A stretch of DNA of 64,000 bases, taken from Enterobacter huaxiensis. Lineage in GTDB: Bacteria; Pseudomonadota; Gammaproteobacteria; Enterobacterales; Enterobacteriaceae. The notes under the pieces are model-generated. The model did not search any database. It was not told the origin of the DNA and saw only the letters and a program-made list of their open reading frames with translations. Below, piece after piece: positions 48,539-58,547 of this stretch. The stretch is from NCBI RefSeq assembly GCF_003594935.2, contig NZ_CP043342.1, positions 3,348,001-3,412,000 on the forward strand. The letters run 5' to 3'. The position numbers and the translations under genes are program-made. Each line of letters begins with the position of its first letter. Within the stretch, counting starts at the first letter, position 1.

Positions 48539-51226
48539 ATGACCGACGAGCCCATGCGCCCGGATCCGGACAGGCTGCTCGAACAGACGGCTGAAGCCCA
48601 TCGCGGCAAACTGAAAATTTTCTTCGGCGCCTGCGCGGGCGTCGGGAAAACCTTCGCCATGCTGACGGAAGCCCAGCGGCTTCGGGCGCAGGGGCTCGAC
48701 ATTCTGATCGGCGTGGTGGAAACCCACGGGCGTAAGGAGACGGCATCGCTGCTAAAGGGGCTGGCTACCCAGCCACCCCGGCGCATCAGCCACCGCGGTC
48801 GGTTAGTCACCGAATTCGATCTCGATGCCGCCCTCGCCCGCCGTCCGGCCCTGATCCTGATGGACGAACTGGCGCACAGCAATGCGCCAGGCTCGCGTCA
48901 TCCGAAACGCTGGCAGGACGTGGAAGAGCTGCTGGAAGCCGGCATCGACGTGTTCACCACCGTTAACGTTCAGCATCTGGAGAGCCTGAACGACGTGGTG
49001 AGCGGCGTTACCGGCATTCAGGTGCGGGAGACGGTGCCCGATCCCTTCTTTGACTCCGCCGATGAGGTGGTGCTTGTCGACCTACCGCCCGACGACCTGC
49101 GCCAGCGCCTGCATGAGGGCAAAGTCTATATCGCAGGCCAGGCCGAACGCGCCATCGAACATTTCTTCCGCAAAGGCAACCTGATTGCCCTGCGCGAGCT
49201 GGCCCTGCGCCGTACCGCCGACCGCGTTGATGACCAGATGCGCGCCTGGCGCGACCTGCAGGGGCAAGAGCGCGTCTGGCACACGCGGGATGCCATTCTG
49301 CTGTGTATTGGCCACGGCAGCGGCAATGAGAAACTCATCCGTACCGCCGCCCGGCTCGCCGCGAAATTTGGCAGCGTCTGGCACGCGGTGTATGTCGAGA
49401 CGCCGCAGCTTCACGCCCTGCCGGAAAACCAGCGTCGCGCGATCCTGAGCTCGCTGCGGCTGGCGCAGGAGCTGGGTGCGGAAACCGCCACGCTCTCCGA
49501 CCCGGCAGAAGATAAAGCCATTCTGCGCTACGCGCGCGAGCACAACCTGGGCAAAATTGTGATTGGCCGTCGCCAGCACCGCCGCTGGTTTAGCCGCGAA
49601 TCGTTCGCGGACAGGCTGGCCCGCCGCGCGCCGGATCTGGATCTGGTGATCGTGGCGCTGGACGACAAGCCCACGCTCCTGCCCAACCGCGCGCCGGACG
49701 CCCGCGCCTTCGGTGATAAATGGCGAATTCAAATCCGAGGCTGCCTTGTCGCCGTCGTGCTCTGCGCCCTGATTACCGTGATTGCCAGCCAGTGGCTGAT
49801 TGCCTTCGACGCCGCCAACCTGGTGATGATTTACCTGCTCGGCGTGGTCGTGGTGGCGCTCTTTTACGGACGCTGGCCGTCCGTGCTGGCGACGGTTATC
49901 AACGTGGTCAGTTTCGATCTTTTCTTCATTGCTCCGCGCGGTACCCTCGCGGTATCCGACGTGCAGTACATTCTCACGTTCGGCGTAATGCTCACCGTCG
50001 GGCTGGTGATCGGGAACCTGACGGCGGGCGTTCGCTACCAGGCGCGGATTGCCCGCTATCGCGAGCAGCGCACGCGCCATCTGTATGAGATGTCCAAATC
50101 GCTGGCGGTCGGCCGTACGCCGCTGGATATTGTCCAGACCAGCGAGCAGTTTATTCGCTCCACTTTTCACGCCAGTAACCTCATCCTGCTTCCGGACGAG
50201 CATGGCACGCTTCGCCCCCTCACCTCCGCCACGGGAATGACGCCCTGGGATGAGGCCATCGCGCGCTGGAGTTTTGATAAAGGCCTGCCTGCGGGCGCGG
50301 GCACAGACACCCTGCCCGGCGTGCCGTATCAGATCCTGCCGCTGCGCAGTGCGGATAAAAATCAGGGGCTGGTCATCGTCGAGCCGTCAAACCTGCGCCA
50401 GCTGATGATCCCCGAGCAGCAGCGCCTGCTGGAGACCTTTACGCTGCTGGTTGCCAGCGCGCTGGAGCGCCTGGCGCTGACCGCCAGTGAAGAGCAGGCG
50501 CGGCTGGCAAGCGAGCGCGAAAGTATCCGCAATTCACTGCTGGCGGCGCTTTCTCACGACCTGCGCACGCCCCTCACCGTTCTGTTTGGGCAGTCCGAAA
50601 TCCTGACGCTGGACCTGGCGGCCGAAGGGTCAAAACACGCGATGCAGGCCAGCGAGATCCGCCAGCACGTGCTTAACACCACGCGCCTGGTGAATAATCT
50701 GCTTGATATGGCACGCATTCAGTCAGGCGGGTTTAACCTCAAAAAAGAGTGGCTTACGCTTGAAGAAGTGGTGGGCAGCGCCTTAAAGATGCTGGAGCCG
50801 GGCCTGGGTGGCCGCCACATTGCGCTGAATATGCCTGATCCGCTGACGCTCATCCACGTCGATGGGCCGCTGTTCGAACGCGTGTTGATCAACCTGCTGG
50901 AAAATGCGGGTAAATACGCGGGCGCAAAGGCACACATTGGCGTGAATGCCTCGGTGGAAAATCAGGTGCTGCTGCTGGACGTCTGGGATACCGGGCCGGG
51001 CATTCCTGCCGGGCAGGAGCAGGCTATTTTTGAGAAATTCGCGCGCGGAAACAAGGAGTCAGCCATTCCCGGCGTTGGGCTGGGGCTGGCGATTTGCCAG
51101 GCCATCATCGAGGTGCACGGTGGAACGATTTCGGCAGAAAACCGTCCGGAAGGCGGGGCGCGTTTTTGTGTTAAACTTCCACTCGATGCGCCACCAGAAC
51201 TTGATGAATTACCAGAGGATTTGTGA
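48539..51226 (+). CDS. kdpD: Sensor histidine kinase KdpD
   Basis: KdpD senses potassium limitation and osmotic stress and phosphorylates KdpE. The 895 residues have an N-terminal KdpD domain with Walker A FGACAGVGKTFAML (about 29-42), a universal stress protein domain (about 250-370), four membrane helices (about 400-500), a GAF-like domain, a HisKA domain with ALSHDLRTPLTVLFG (phospho-His about 674) and a HATPase domain with NLLENAGKYA and DTGPGIPAGQE. It overlaps kdpE by 4 bp. Confidence 0.98.
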   Translation: MTDEPMRPDPDRLLEQTAEAHRGKLKIFFGACAGVGKTFAMLTEAQRLRAQGLDILIGVVETHGRKETASLLKGLATQPPRRISHRGRLVTEFDLDAALARRPALILMDELAHSNAPGSRHPKRWQDVEELLEAGIDVFTTVNVQHLESLNDVVSGVTGIQVRETVPDPFFDSADEVVLVDLPPDDLRQRLHEGKVYIAGQAERAIEHFFRKGNLIALRELALRRTADRVDDQMRAWRDLQGQERVWHTRDAILLCIGHGSGNEKLIRTAARLAAKFGSVWHAVYVETPQLHALPENQRRAILSSLRLAQELGAETATLSDPAEDKAILRYAREHNLGKIVIGRRQHRRWFSRESFADRLARRAPDLDLVIVALDDKPTLLPNRAPDARAFGDKWRIQIRGCLVAVVLCALITVIASQWLIAFDAANLVMIYLLGVVVVALFYGRWPSVLATVINVVSFDLFFIAPRGTLAVSDVQYILTFGVMLTVGLVIGNLTAGVRYQARIARYREQRTRHLYEMSKSLAVGRTPLDIVQTSEQFIRSTFHASNLILLPDEHGTLRPLTSATGMTPWDEAIARWSFDKGLPAGAGTDTLPGVPYQILPLRSADKNQGLVIVEPSNLRQLMIPEQQRLLETFTLLVASALERLALTASEEQARLASERESIRNSLLAALSHDLRTPLTVLFGQSEILTLDLAAEGSKHAMQASEIRQHVLNTTRLVNNLLDMARIQSGGFNLKKEWLTLEEVVGSALKMLEPGLGGRHIALNMPDPLTLIHVDGPLFERVLINLLENAGKYAGAKAHIGVNASVENQVLLLDVWDTGPGIPAGQEQAIFEKFARGNKESAIPGVGLGLAICQAIIEVHGGTISAENRPEGGARFCVKLPLDAPPELDELPEDL

Positions 51227-51900
51227 TTAACGTCCTGATTGTTGAAGATGAACTCGCCATTAGCCGATTTCTGCGCGCCGCGCTGGAAGGCGACGGCCTG
51301 CGCGTTCATGATGCGGGCACGCTTCAACGGGGGTTAATTGAGGCCGCCACGCGTAAGCCGGATCTGGTGATCCTCGATTTAGGGCTGCCGGACGGTGACG
51401 GTATCGATTTTATCCGCGAAGTTCGCCAGTGGAGTCAGATGCCGATTCTGGTGCTCTCGGCCCGAACCGAAGAGACGGATAAAATCGCCGCGCTGGACGC
51501 CGGGGCGGATGATTACCTGATCAAACCTTTTGGCATTGGCGAACTGCAGGCCCGGCTTCGCGTGGCCCTGCGCCGACACAGTGGAACAACGCCTTCCGAC
51601 CCGGTGCATACTTTTGGTGACATTCGCGTCGACCTTGCGGCGCGACGAATCGCGCGTGGAGAAGAAGAGATCCATCTCACGCCCATTGAGTTTCGTCTGC
51701 TCGCTGTACTGCTCAACAACCACGGCAAAGTCCTCACCCAGCGCCAGCTGTTAAGCCAGGTCTGGGGCCCTAACGCCGTCGAGCATAGTCATTATTTACG
51801 CATTTATATGGGCCACCTTCGCCAGAAACTCGAAGCCGACCCCGCGCGCCCGCGCCATTTATTAACCGAAACCGGTATCGGTTATCGGTTTATGCTGTGA
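51223..51900 (+). CDS. kdpE: Response regulator KdpE
   Basis: KdpE is the OmpR/PhoB-family activator of kdpFABC. The 225 residues have a receiver domain (about 1-118; phospho-acceptor Asp in LVILDLGLPDGDG, residue 52; Lys in DDYLIKPFG) and a winged helix DNA-binding domain (about 130-225; LTPIEFRLLAVLLNNHGKVL). The start is GTG at 51223, overlapping the kdpD stop. Confidence 0.98.
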   Translation: MINVLIVEDELAISRFLRAALEGDGLRVHDAGTLQRGLIEAATRKPDLVILDLGLPDGDGIDFIREVRQWSQMPILVLSARTEETDKIAALDAGADDYLIKPFGIGELQARLRVALRRHSGTTPSDPVHTFGDIRVDLAARRIARGEEEIHLTPIEFRLLAVLLNNHGKVLTQRQLLSQVWGPNAVEHSHYLRIYMGHLRQKLEADPARPRHLLTETGIGYRFML

Positions 51901-51923
51901 ATAACTATTCACTTTTATTTTTT
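51897..51923 (+). terminator. Possible terminator overlapping kdpE stop
   Basis: GTGAAT (51897-51902) and ATTCAC (51907-51912) pair around AACT and are followed by TTTTATTTTTTATT. The stem includes the kdpE stop codon. It is short and AU-rich but the T-tract is strong. Confidence 0.6.
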
Positions 51924-52179
51924 ATTAAATCTAAAAACATCGGCAAATATTAACTTCTTCTCGCTGGCCCGTTATTATCCCGCCCATTTTCGTCGCCATT
52001 AAACATTCCAAAAACAGACTATTAACATAACACCCACAAAACAGCGTTTTGATCTGCGATATGCACTCCTGACGACTAATTATTTCTGAAATGATCGGTT
52101 AACGGTGATCTTCTTCACAGTTAATCATCCTTTCATGGATAAAATGACCATGCTTTCAATTACTGAAAGGAATTTAAGC
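51924..52179 (+). other. Upstream region of speFL-speF-potE
   Basis: About 250 bp of AT-rich sequence should carry the speF operon promoter. It contains the imperfect inverted repeat GATCGGTTAACGGTGATC near 52097-52114, which may be an operator. No gene is visible. Confidence 0.45.
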
Positions 52180-52284
52180 ATGGAAAACAATAATCGTTTA
52201 ATGCCCCATATAAGGCGAACAACGCATATCATGATGTTTGCCCACCGCAACTGCTTTGACTTTCATCTCTTTAACGCCCGGTAG
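52180..52284 (+). CDS. speFL: Ornithine-sensing leader peptide SpeFL
   Basis: SpeFL is a 34-residue arrest peptide. When ornithine binds the ribosome carrying it, the ribosome stalls and blocks Rho termination, allowing speF expression. The ORF reads MENNNRLMPHIRRTTHIMMF and ends HLFNAR; compared with E. coli the pattern HRN-x-FDFH-x-FNAR is kept, with Cys at the first x and Leu at the second. AAAGGAA precedes the ATG. Recognition of the peptide is by memory of E. coli SpeFL. Confidence 0.92.
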   Translation: MENNNRLMPHIRRTTHIMMFAHRNCFDFHLFNAR

Positions 52285-52538
52285 TCCTTCGACTTCTGGC
52301 GCATCCGCTCACGGGTTATCCTGAAAAACGTTAGTTAACAGGCTGTTGCCTGTGGACACTTGCGCTTATTTATCTTGATCCAGACGTATCCGCAGCCGGG
52401 CGGCCTGGGTTTCATTTAACGAAAAGCAATTAACTGATTTTTTATCAGCGACCTCCTTTTGCTTTTTTACCGGTGAATATCGATTTCTTTTTTTTCGAGA
52501 AATCGAGGGACTCCTGTTGTCAAAATAAAGAGATAAAG
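52285..52538 (+). promoter_or_regulatory. SpeFL-speF leader, regulatory spacer
   Basis: About 250 nt separate the SpeFL stop codon and speF. C-rich, G-poor stretches beginning GTCCTTCGACTTCTGGCGC could bind Rho (rut-like), and an AT-rich part leads to the speF ribosome-binding site AAAGAGATAAAG. In E. coli Rho termination here is prevented when SpeFL stalls. The rut assignment is inferred. Confidence 0.6.
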
Positions 52539-54737
52539 ATGAAAAATTTAAAAATCGCCGCCAGCCGTAACTGCCCCGACTGTTTTACCACCCGCCGCGA
52601 AATAGTGGATATCCACGCGACCGACTATATTGACGTTGCCGCCGTCGTGCTGGCCGTCAGCGATATTGCCGAGGGTGCGATAGAAGAAATAGAAGCAACC
52701 GGCTTTGGCATTCCTGTATTTATTGCCACCCATAAAGAAGAGATTGTTCCGGCGGATTATTTGTCGCGTATTCAGGGCGTTTTTGAGGACTCAGTGACCA
52801 GCAGTGATTTTTACGGTCGCCAGCTGGAAGCGGCAGCCCTTAAGTATGAAACCCAGCTGCGCCCGCCGTTCTTCCGCGCGCTGGTCGATTACGTTAAACA
52901 GGGCAACAGCGCGTTTGACTGTCCGGGGCATCAGGGAGGGCAGTTCTTCCGCCGCCATCCTGCCGGAAACCAGTTTGTTGATTTCTTTGGCGAAACGCTT
53001 TTCCGCTCGGACCTGTGCAACGCCGACGTGGCCATGGGGGATCTGCTGATTCACGAAGGCGCGCCCTGCATTGCCCAGCAGCATGCCGCCAAAGTCTTTA
53101 ACGCCGATAAGACTTACTTCGTGCTGAACGGGACGTCATCGTCAAACAAAGTGGTGCTTAACGCCCTGCTTACCCCCGGTGACCTTGTGCTGTTCGATCG
53201 CAATAACCATAAATCCAACCACCACGGCGCGCTGCTGCAGGCGGGGGCAACGCCCGTGTATCTGGAAACGGCGCGCAACCCGTACGGTTTCATCGGCGGC
53301 ATCGACGCGCACTGCTTTGAGGAGGGCTATCTGCGCGAGCGGGTATCCGAGGTTGCACCGGGCCGCGCGCGCGACGAACGTCCGTTCCGTCTGGCGGTGA
53401 TCCAGCTGGGTACCTACGACGGCACGATTTATAACGCTCGTCAGGTGGTGGATAAAATTGGGCACCTGTGTGATTACATCCTGTTTGACTCTGCCTGGGT
53501 GGGCTACGAGCAGTTTATTCCGATGATGGCCGACTGCTCCCCGCTGCTGCTGGAGCTGAACGAAAACGATCCCGGTATTCTGGTTACGCAATCGGTGCAT
53601 AAACAGCAGGCCGGCTTCTCGCAGACCTCGCAAATCCATAAGAAAGACAGCCACATCAAAGGCCAGCCGCGCTACGTCCCTCACAAGCGTCTCAACAACG
53701 CCTTTATGATGCACGCCTCCACCAGCCCGTTCTATCCGCTGTTTGCTGCCCTTGATATCAACGCCCGCATGCACGAGGGCCAGAGCGGTCGCAACATGTG
53801 GATGGACTGCGTGGTCACCGGTATTGAGGCGCGCAAGCTGATCCTGGAGAACTGCCGGTTTATCCGCCCATTCGTACCGGAGACGGTGGATGGCCGCGCG
53901 TGGGAAAGCTGGGATACCGCGGAGATAGCCACCGACCTGCGCTTCTTCCACTTCGTTCCCGGTGAACGCTGGCACGCCTTTGATGGCTACGCCGAGCATC
54001 AGTATTTTATCGACCCGTGCAAGCTGCTGCTGACCACGCCGGGCATCAACGCCCGCACCGGTGAGTATGAAGATTTCGGCGTGCCCGCCACTATCCTCGC
54101 CAACTTCCTGCGTGAAAACGGCATCGTGCCGGAAAAATGCGATCTCAACTCAATCCTGTTCCTGCTCACCCCTGCGGAGGATATGGGCAAACTGCAGCAG
54201 CTGGTCGCCCAGCTGGTGCGCTTCGAGAAACTGCTCCAGACGGATGCGCCGTTAAAAGAGGTGCTGCCATCCATCTGTAAACAGTATCCGGAACGCTACG
54301 CGGACTACACGCTGCGTCAGATTTGCCGGGAAATGCATGCGCTCTATGCCCGTAACAACGTGAAGCAGCTGCAAAAAGAGATGTTCCGCAAGTCCCACTT
54401 CCCGCGCGTGATGATGAGCCCGCAGGAGGCGAACTACGCGTATCTGCGCGGCAATGTCGAGCTGGTCTCCCTGCGCGACGCAGAAGGCCGCATCGCGGCC
54501 GAGGGTGCGCTTCCTTACCCACCGGGAGTGCTCTGCGTAGTGCCTGGTGAAGTCTGGGGCGGTTCCGTGCTGCGCTACTTTGCCGCGCTTGAGGAAGGCA
54601 TCAACCTGTTACCCGGCTTTGCCCCTGAGCTACAGGGCGTGTACATCGAAGAGTGCGACGGTCGCAAACAGGTTCGCTGCTACGTGATCAAACAGCCTGC
54701 CGCTCAGCCTGCGCTGCTGAAAGGAGAAATGTTATGA
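52539..54737 (+). CDS. speF: Inducible ornithine decarboxylase SpeF
   Basis: SpeF decarboxylates ornithine to putrescine with pyridoxal phosphate, mainly at acid pH. From the ATG at 52539 the protein is 732 residues, exactly the E. coli length; an upstream in-frame ATG at 52473 is less likely. It has a wing domain (about 1-110), the PLP domain with SVHKQQAGFSQTSQIHKKDS (about 347-366, Schiff-base Lys in SVHK) and a C-terminal domain. It overlaps potE by 4 bp. Confidence 0.97.
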   Translation: MKNLKIAASRNCPDCFTTRREIVDIHATDYIDVAAVVLAVSDIAEGAIEEIEATGFGIPVFIATHKEEIVPADYLSRIQGVFEDSVTSSDFYGRQLEAAALKYETQLRPPFFRALVDYVKQGNSAFDCPGHQGGQFFRRHPAGNQFVDFFGETLFRSDLCNADVAMGDLLIHEGAPCIAQQHAAKVFNADKTYFVLNGTSSSNKVVLNALLTPGDLVLFDRNNHKSNHHGALLQAGATPVYLETARNPYGFIGGIDAHCFEEGYLRERVSEVAPGRARDERPFRLAVIQLGTYDGTIYNARQVVDKIGHLCDYILFDSAWVGYEQFIPMMADCSPLLLELNENDPGILVTQSVHKQQAGFSQTSQIHKKDSHIKGQPRYVPHKRLNNAFMMHASTSPFYPLFAALDINARMHEGQSGRNMWMDCVVTGIEARKLILENCRFIRPFVPETVDGRAWESWDTAEIATDLRFFHFVPGERWHAFDGYAEHQYFIDPCKLLLTTPGINARTGEYEDFGVPATILANFLRENGIVPEKCDLNSILFLLTPAEDMGKLQQLVAQLVRFEKLLQTDAPLKEVLPSICKQYPERYADYTLRQICREMHALYARNNVKQLQKEMFRKSHFPRVMMSPQEANYAYLRGNVELVSLRDAEGRIAAEGALPYPPGVLCVVPGEVWGGSVLRYFAALEEGINLLPGFAPELQGVYIEECDGRKQVRCYVIKQPAAQPALLKGEML

Positions 54738-56047
54738 GTAAGTCCAATAAGATGGGCGTGGTGCAGCTCACCATCCTCACCATGGTCAACATGATGGGTT
54801 CCGGAATTATCATGCTGCCCACCAAGCTTGCCGAAGTGGGAACCATCTCTATTATCTCCTGGCTGGTGACGGCGGTAGGCTCGATGGCGCTGGCGTGGGC
54901 CTTTGCCAAGTGCGGGATGTTCAGCCGTAAGTCCGGTGGAATGGGCGGCTATGCGGAATACGCGTTTGGCAAGTCGGGCAACTTTATGGCGAACTACACC
55001 TACGGCGTATCGCTGCTGATCGCCAACGTCGCAATAGCCATCTCGGCGGTCGGCTACGGTACGGAACTGTTTGGCGCCACGCTCAGCCCGGTGCAAATCG
55101 GGCTGGCAACCATCGGCGTGCTGTGGATCTGCACCGTGGCAAACTTTGGCGGCGCGCGTATTACCGGGCAGCTCAGCAGCATCACCGTCTGGGGCGTGAT
55201 TATTCCGGTTGTTGGCCTGTGCATCATCGGCTGGTTCTGGTTTAGCCCAACGCTGTACGCGAACTCCTGGAACCCGCACCACGTGCCGTTCTTTACCGCG
55301 GTTGGTTCCTCCATCGCCATGACGCTGTGGGCTTTCCTCGGTCTGGAATCCGCCTGCGCGAACGCGGAGGTGGTTGAGAACCCGGAAAAGAACGTGCCGA
55401 TTGCGGTACTCGGCGGCACGCTCGGCGCGGCGGTGATCTATATCGTTTCGACTAACGTGATTGCGGGCATCGTTCCGAATATGGATCTGGCTAAGTCTAC
55501 GGCGCCGTTCGGGCTGGCCTTCGCGCAGATGTTCACGCCTGAGGTCGGAAAAGTGATCATGGGTCTGATGGTCATGTCCTGCTGCGGCTCGCTGCTCGGC
55601 TGGCAGTTCACCATCGCACAGGTGTTTAAATCCTCCGCTGACGAAGGCTATTTCCCGAAAATCTTCTCCCGCGTGAGCAAAGCAGATGCGCCGGTACAGG
55701 GCATGCTGGCAATTGTTATCTTCCAGAGCGGTCTGTCGCTGATGACCATCAGCCCGTCGCTGAACAGCCAGTTCAACGTGCTGGTCAACCTGGCGGTAGT
55801 GACGAACATCATTCCGTATATTCTGTCGATGGCGGCGCTGGTGATTATTCAGAAAGTCGCGAAGGTGGATCCACGCAAGGCGCGTGCGGCCAATATCGTG
55901 GCGCTGATTGGGGCAATCTACAGCTTCTATGCGCTCTACTCATCCGGCCAGGAAGCGATGCTGTATGGCGCGATGGTGACCTTTATGGGCTGGACGCTGT
56001 ACGGCCTGGTATCGCCGAGATTTGAATTGAAGAATAAACATAGTTAG
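54734..56047 (+). CDS. potE: Putrescine-ornithine antiporter PotE
   Basis: PotE exchanges putrescine for ornithine across the inner membrane, acting with SpeF in acid resistance. The 437-residue APC-family protein starts at 54734 (MSKSNKMGVVQLTILTM) and overlaps the speF stop (ATGA). About twelve membrane helices are visible; GSGIIMLPTKL (about 22-32) and the SACANAEVVENPEKNVP loop (about 205-221) carry substrate-site residues including Glu. Confidence 0.97.
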   Translation: MSKSNKMGVVQLTILTMVNMMGSGIIMLPTKLAEVGTISIISWLVTAVGSMALAWAFAKCGMFSRKSGGMGGYAEYAFGKSGNFMANYTYGVSLLIANVAIAISAVGYGTELFGATLSPVQIGLATIGVLWICTVANFGGARITGQLSSITVWGVIIPVVGLCIIGWFWFSPTLYANSWNPHHVPFFTAVGSSIAMTLWAFLGLESACANAEVVENPEKNVPIAVLGGTLGAAVIYIVSTNVIAGIVPNMDLAKSTAPFGLAFAQMFTPEVGKVIMGLMVMSCCGSLLGWQFTIAQVFKSSADEGYFPKIFSRVSKADAPVQGMLAIVIFQSGLSLMTISPSLNSQFNVLVNLAVVTNIIPYILSMAALVIIQKVAKVDPRKARAANIVALIGAIYSFYALYSSGQEAMLYGAMVTFMGWTLYGLVSPRFELKNKHS

Positions 56048-56053
56048 GTAAAA

Positions 56054-56086
56054 GCAAAACGGCAACCCTGAGGTTGCCGTTTTTAA
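56054..56086. terminator. Bidirectional terminator between potE and pgm
   Basis: AAAACGGCAACC and GGTTGCCGTTTTT form a strong hairpin with loop CTGA, flanked by A- and T-runs, between the convergent potE and pgm genes. Confidence 0.9.
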
Positions 56087-56090
56087 TGTT

Positions 56091-56147
56091 TTCTCCCTCT
56101 CCCTGTGGGAGAGGGATGGGGTGAGGGCATCAGCCCGCACCAAACAC
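56091..56147 (-). repeat. CCCTCTCCC hairpin element, copy between potE and pgm
   Basis: Read on the minus strand, this repeats the gltA-nei element: GTGCGGGCTGATGCCCTCAC, then the hairpin CCCTCTCCC-ACA-GGGAGAGGG and GAGAAAAC. Again it abuts a bidirectional terminator between convergent genes. Confidence 0.8.
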
Positions 56148-56150
56148 CAC

Positions 56151-57791
56151 TTATGCGTTTTTCAGCACTTCGCTGACGATCTCTACCGCTTCTTTCTCGA
56201 TCTGCTGACGGTGCTCAGCGCCGAGGAAGCTTTCACAGTAGATTTTATACGCATCTTCCGTACCGGATGGACGCGCGGCGAACCAGCCGTTTTCGGTCAT
56301 CACCTTCAGTCCGCCGATAGAGGCACCGTTACCCGGCGCCGCCGTCAGGCGCGCGGTGATCGGATCGCCTGCCAGGGTGCTGGCGCTAACCATCTCCGGA
56401 GAGAGTTTGGACAGAGCCGCCTTCTGGGCAGAGGTCGCGCCGGCCTGAATACGGTTGTAGCTTGGCGCACCAAAGCGTTCCGCCAGCTCGTTGTAGTGCT
56501 CCTGCGGGTTTTTACCGGTGACCGCGGTGATTTCTGCCGCCAGCAGGCACATGATGATGCCGTCTTTATCGGTTGACCACGGCGTGCCGTCGAAGCGCAG
56601 GAAGGACGCGCCCGCGCTCTCCTCACCGCCGAAGCCAAAGCTGCCGTCGTGCAGGCCATCAACGAACCACTTGAAGCCCACCGGCACTTCCACCAGCTTG
56701 CGGCCCAGCGCGTCAACCACGCGGTCGATCATCGCGGAGGAAACCAGGGTTTTACCCACGGCAACCTCTTTGCCCCACTGCGGACGGTGCTGGAACAGGT
56801 AGTTAATGGCGACGGCCAGGTAATGGTTCGGGTTCATCAGCCCTGCCGGGGTAACGATACCGTGGCGGTCGTAATCCGGGTCGTTAGCAAACGCCAGATC
56901 GAATTTGTCGCGCAGCGCCAGCAGGCCCGCCATCGCGCACTCGGAGGAGCAGTCCATGCGGATCGCGCCGTCTTTATCCAGGTGCATAAAGCGGAAGGTC
57001 TGATCGACGTGATCGTTCACGATGGTCAGATCCAGCTTGTAATGTTCGGCGATGCGCTTCCAGTACTCAATACCGGAGCCGCCAAGCGGATCCACGCCCA
57101 GCTTCAGGCCGGCTTTCTGGATAGCCGCCATATCGACGATATCCGCCAGCCCTTCCACGAACGGCTGAACCAGGTCCTGCTCTTTCACGTGGCCGGACGC
57201 CATGGCGGCATCCAGAGAGATGCGCTTAACGCCTTTCAGATCGTCAGCCAGCAGCGCGTTGGCACGATCTTCCACCACTTTAGTGACGTTGGTGTCTGCC
57301 GGACCACCGTTAGGCGGGTTGTATTTGATCCCACCGTCATCCGGCGGGTTGTGGGATGGCGTGATAACGATACCGTCAGCCTGCGCACCGCCTTTTTTGT
57401 TGTGCACCAGGATGGCGTTAGAGACCGCAGGCGTTGGCGTAAAACCGTTGTTCTCCTGAACAATCACATCAACGCCGTTCGCCGCCAGCACTTCCAGCAC
57501 GGAGATGAACGCCGGTTCAGACAGAGCATGGGTATCTTTCCCTACGTAGCACGGACCGGTGACGCCATTTTTGGCGCGCTCTTCCGCGATGGCCTGGGCA
57601 ATGGCCAGAATGTGCGGCTCGTTAAAGCTATGGCGCGCCGCGCTGCCGCGGTGACCGGATGTACCAAACTTCACTGCGTGTTCTGCGTTGCCCACGGCCG
57701 GCTTCAGTACGTAATACTGTGCGGTCAGTTGAGCGACGTTAATCAAATCGCTTTGTTGTGCAGGTTGGCCTGCACGGCTGTGATTTGCCAT
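56151..57791 (-). CDS. pgm: Phosphoglucomutase Pgm
   Basis: Pgm interconverts glucose-1-phosphate and glucose-6-phosphate, linking galactose use to glycolysis and to UDP-glucose synthesis. The 546 residues start at 57791 ([16 protein letters not shown]). Motifs are [12 protein letters not shown] (about 39-50), the phosphoserine loop [11 protein letters not shown] (Ser about 146), the Mg2+ loop DPDYDRHG (about 304-311) and the [10 protein letters not shown] sugar-binding loop (about 390). It lies 24 bp after seqA. Confidence 0.98.
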   Translation of the reverse strand: MANHSRAGQPAQQSDLINVAQLTAQYYVLKPAVGNAEHAVKFGTSGHRGSAARHSFNEPHILAIAQAIAEERAKNGVTGPCYVGKDTHALSEPAFISVLEVLAANGVDVIVQENNGFTPTPAVSNAILVHNKKGGAQADGIVITPSHNPPDDGGIKYNPPNGGPADTNVTKVVEDRANALLADDLKGVKRISLDAAMASGHVKEQDLVQPFVEGLADIVDMAAIQKAGLKLGVDPLGGSGIEYWKRIAEHYKLDLTIVNDHVDQTFRFMHLDKDGAIRMDCSSECAMAGLLALRDKFDLAFANDPDYDRHGIVTPAGLMNPNHYLAVAINYLFQHRPQWGKEVAVGKTLVSSAMIDRVVDALGRKLVEVPVGFKWFVDGLHDGSFGFGGEESAGASFLRFDGTPWSTDKDGIIMCLLAAEITAVTGKNPQEHYNELAERFGAPSYNRIQAGATSAQKAALSKLSPEMVSASTLAGDPITARLTAAPGNGASIGGLKVMTENGWFAARPSGTEDAYKIYCESFLGAEHRQQIEKEAVEIVSEVLKNA

Positions 57792-57815
57792 TGCCTGGTC
57801 CTTCTGATGCAAGGG

Positions 57816-58364
57816 TTAAATTGTACCGCAAACCTTCTCAATCAATTCCGCCGGGAACTGCATGGACTGCATGATATGTTCAACCATGCTGCACTTGCGG
57901 CCCGTGTTGGTATTGGTGATTACCCAGTACGGTGTGCCCGGGACGTGTTTGGGTTTGGTTTGATTGCCATTTTGCAGCAGCGTCTGCTCATCGCCCGCGA
58001 AATACACGCGTGTGCGACCGTGCAGCGACTCGGTCGCTTCAGCAAATGCGTTGTTATCGAGTGAATAAAGTGTAGACAGCACCAGCATAAAGCGGTTAAC
58101 CGCCTTTTTCTGCTCTGCGTATTCGTCAGAGAGCAGCAGTTCACGCACCGCGCGCACTTTATCTTTTACAGGCGTCACGGCAGGTTTTGCTTGTGCAACA
58201 ACGCTCGGCTGAGACGCGACATCTTTTGTGGCTGGGGTAGCAGGCTGTGAAGCGGCGGAAATTTTAAGCATACGCCGTAAAATGTCGGACGCGCTCTCCC
58301 CGATATGCCGCGTTTGGCTGGCAATAAACTGATAGAGTTCGTCATCAACTTCGATTGTTTTCAT
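57816..58364 (-). CDS. seqA: Replication initiation negative modulator SeqA
   Basis: SeqA binds hemimethylated GATC sites, sequesters oriC after initiation and organises new DNA. The 182-residue protein starts at 58364 (MKTIEVDDELYQFIASQTRH); an upstream TTG-initiated frame to 58397 has no support. It has an N-terminal oligomerisation domain (about 1-35), a variable linker and the C-terminal DNA-binding domain (about 70-182) with HGRTRVYFAGDEQTLLQNG and NTNTGRKCSMVEHIM. It is followed by pgm and divergent from ybfF. Confidence 0.96.
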   Translation of the reverse strand: MKTIEVDDELYQFIASQTRHIGESASDILRRMLKISAASQPATPATKDVASQPSVVAQAKPAVTPVKDKVRAVRELLLSDEYAEQKKAVNRFMLVLSTLYSLDNNAFAEATESLHGRTRVYFAGDEQTLLQNGNQTKPKHVPGTPYWVITNTNTGRKCSMVEHIMQSMQFPAELIEKVCGTI

Positions 58365-58547
58365 CTTAATCCAGTGCGATATCTTATCTGAATACAAGTC
58401 GTTGGGATTATAGGGTCAAATCCCAACAGCGGATAGCGTCAAACCCGGTTGGCGGCAAAAGTCAGATTAAACTGGATCCTTGCAGCCGGGCGGCAGAATG
58501 GTCAACATGATACCCTAACCTGACATACGTAAAAAAAGAACTTTGCC

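Noticed and set aside
56649-58064. 471-codon frame antisense to pgm and seqA
   Set aside because: Long antisense frames are common in high-GC coding DNA; pgm and seqA are clear genes, and this frame has no recognisable domain or start signal.
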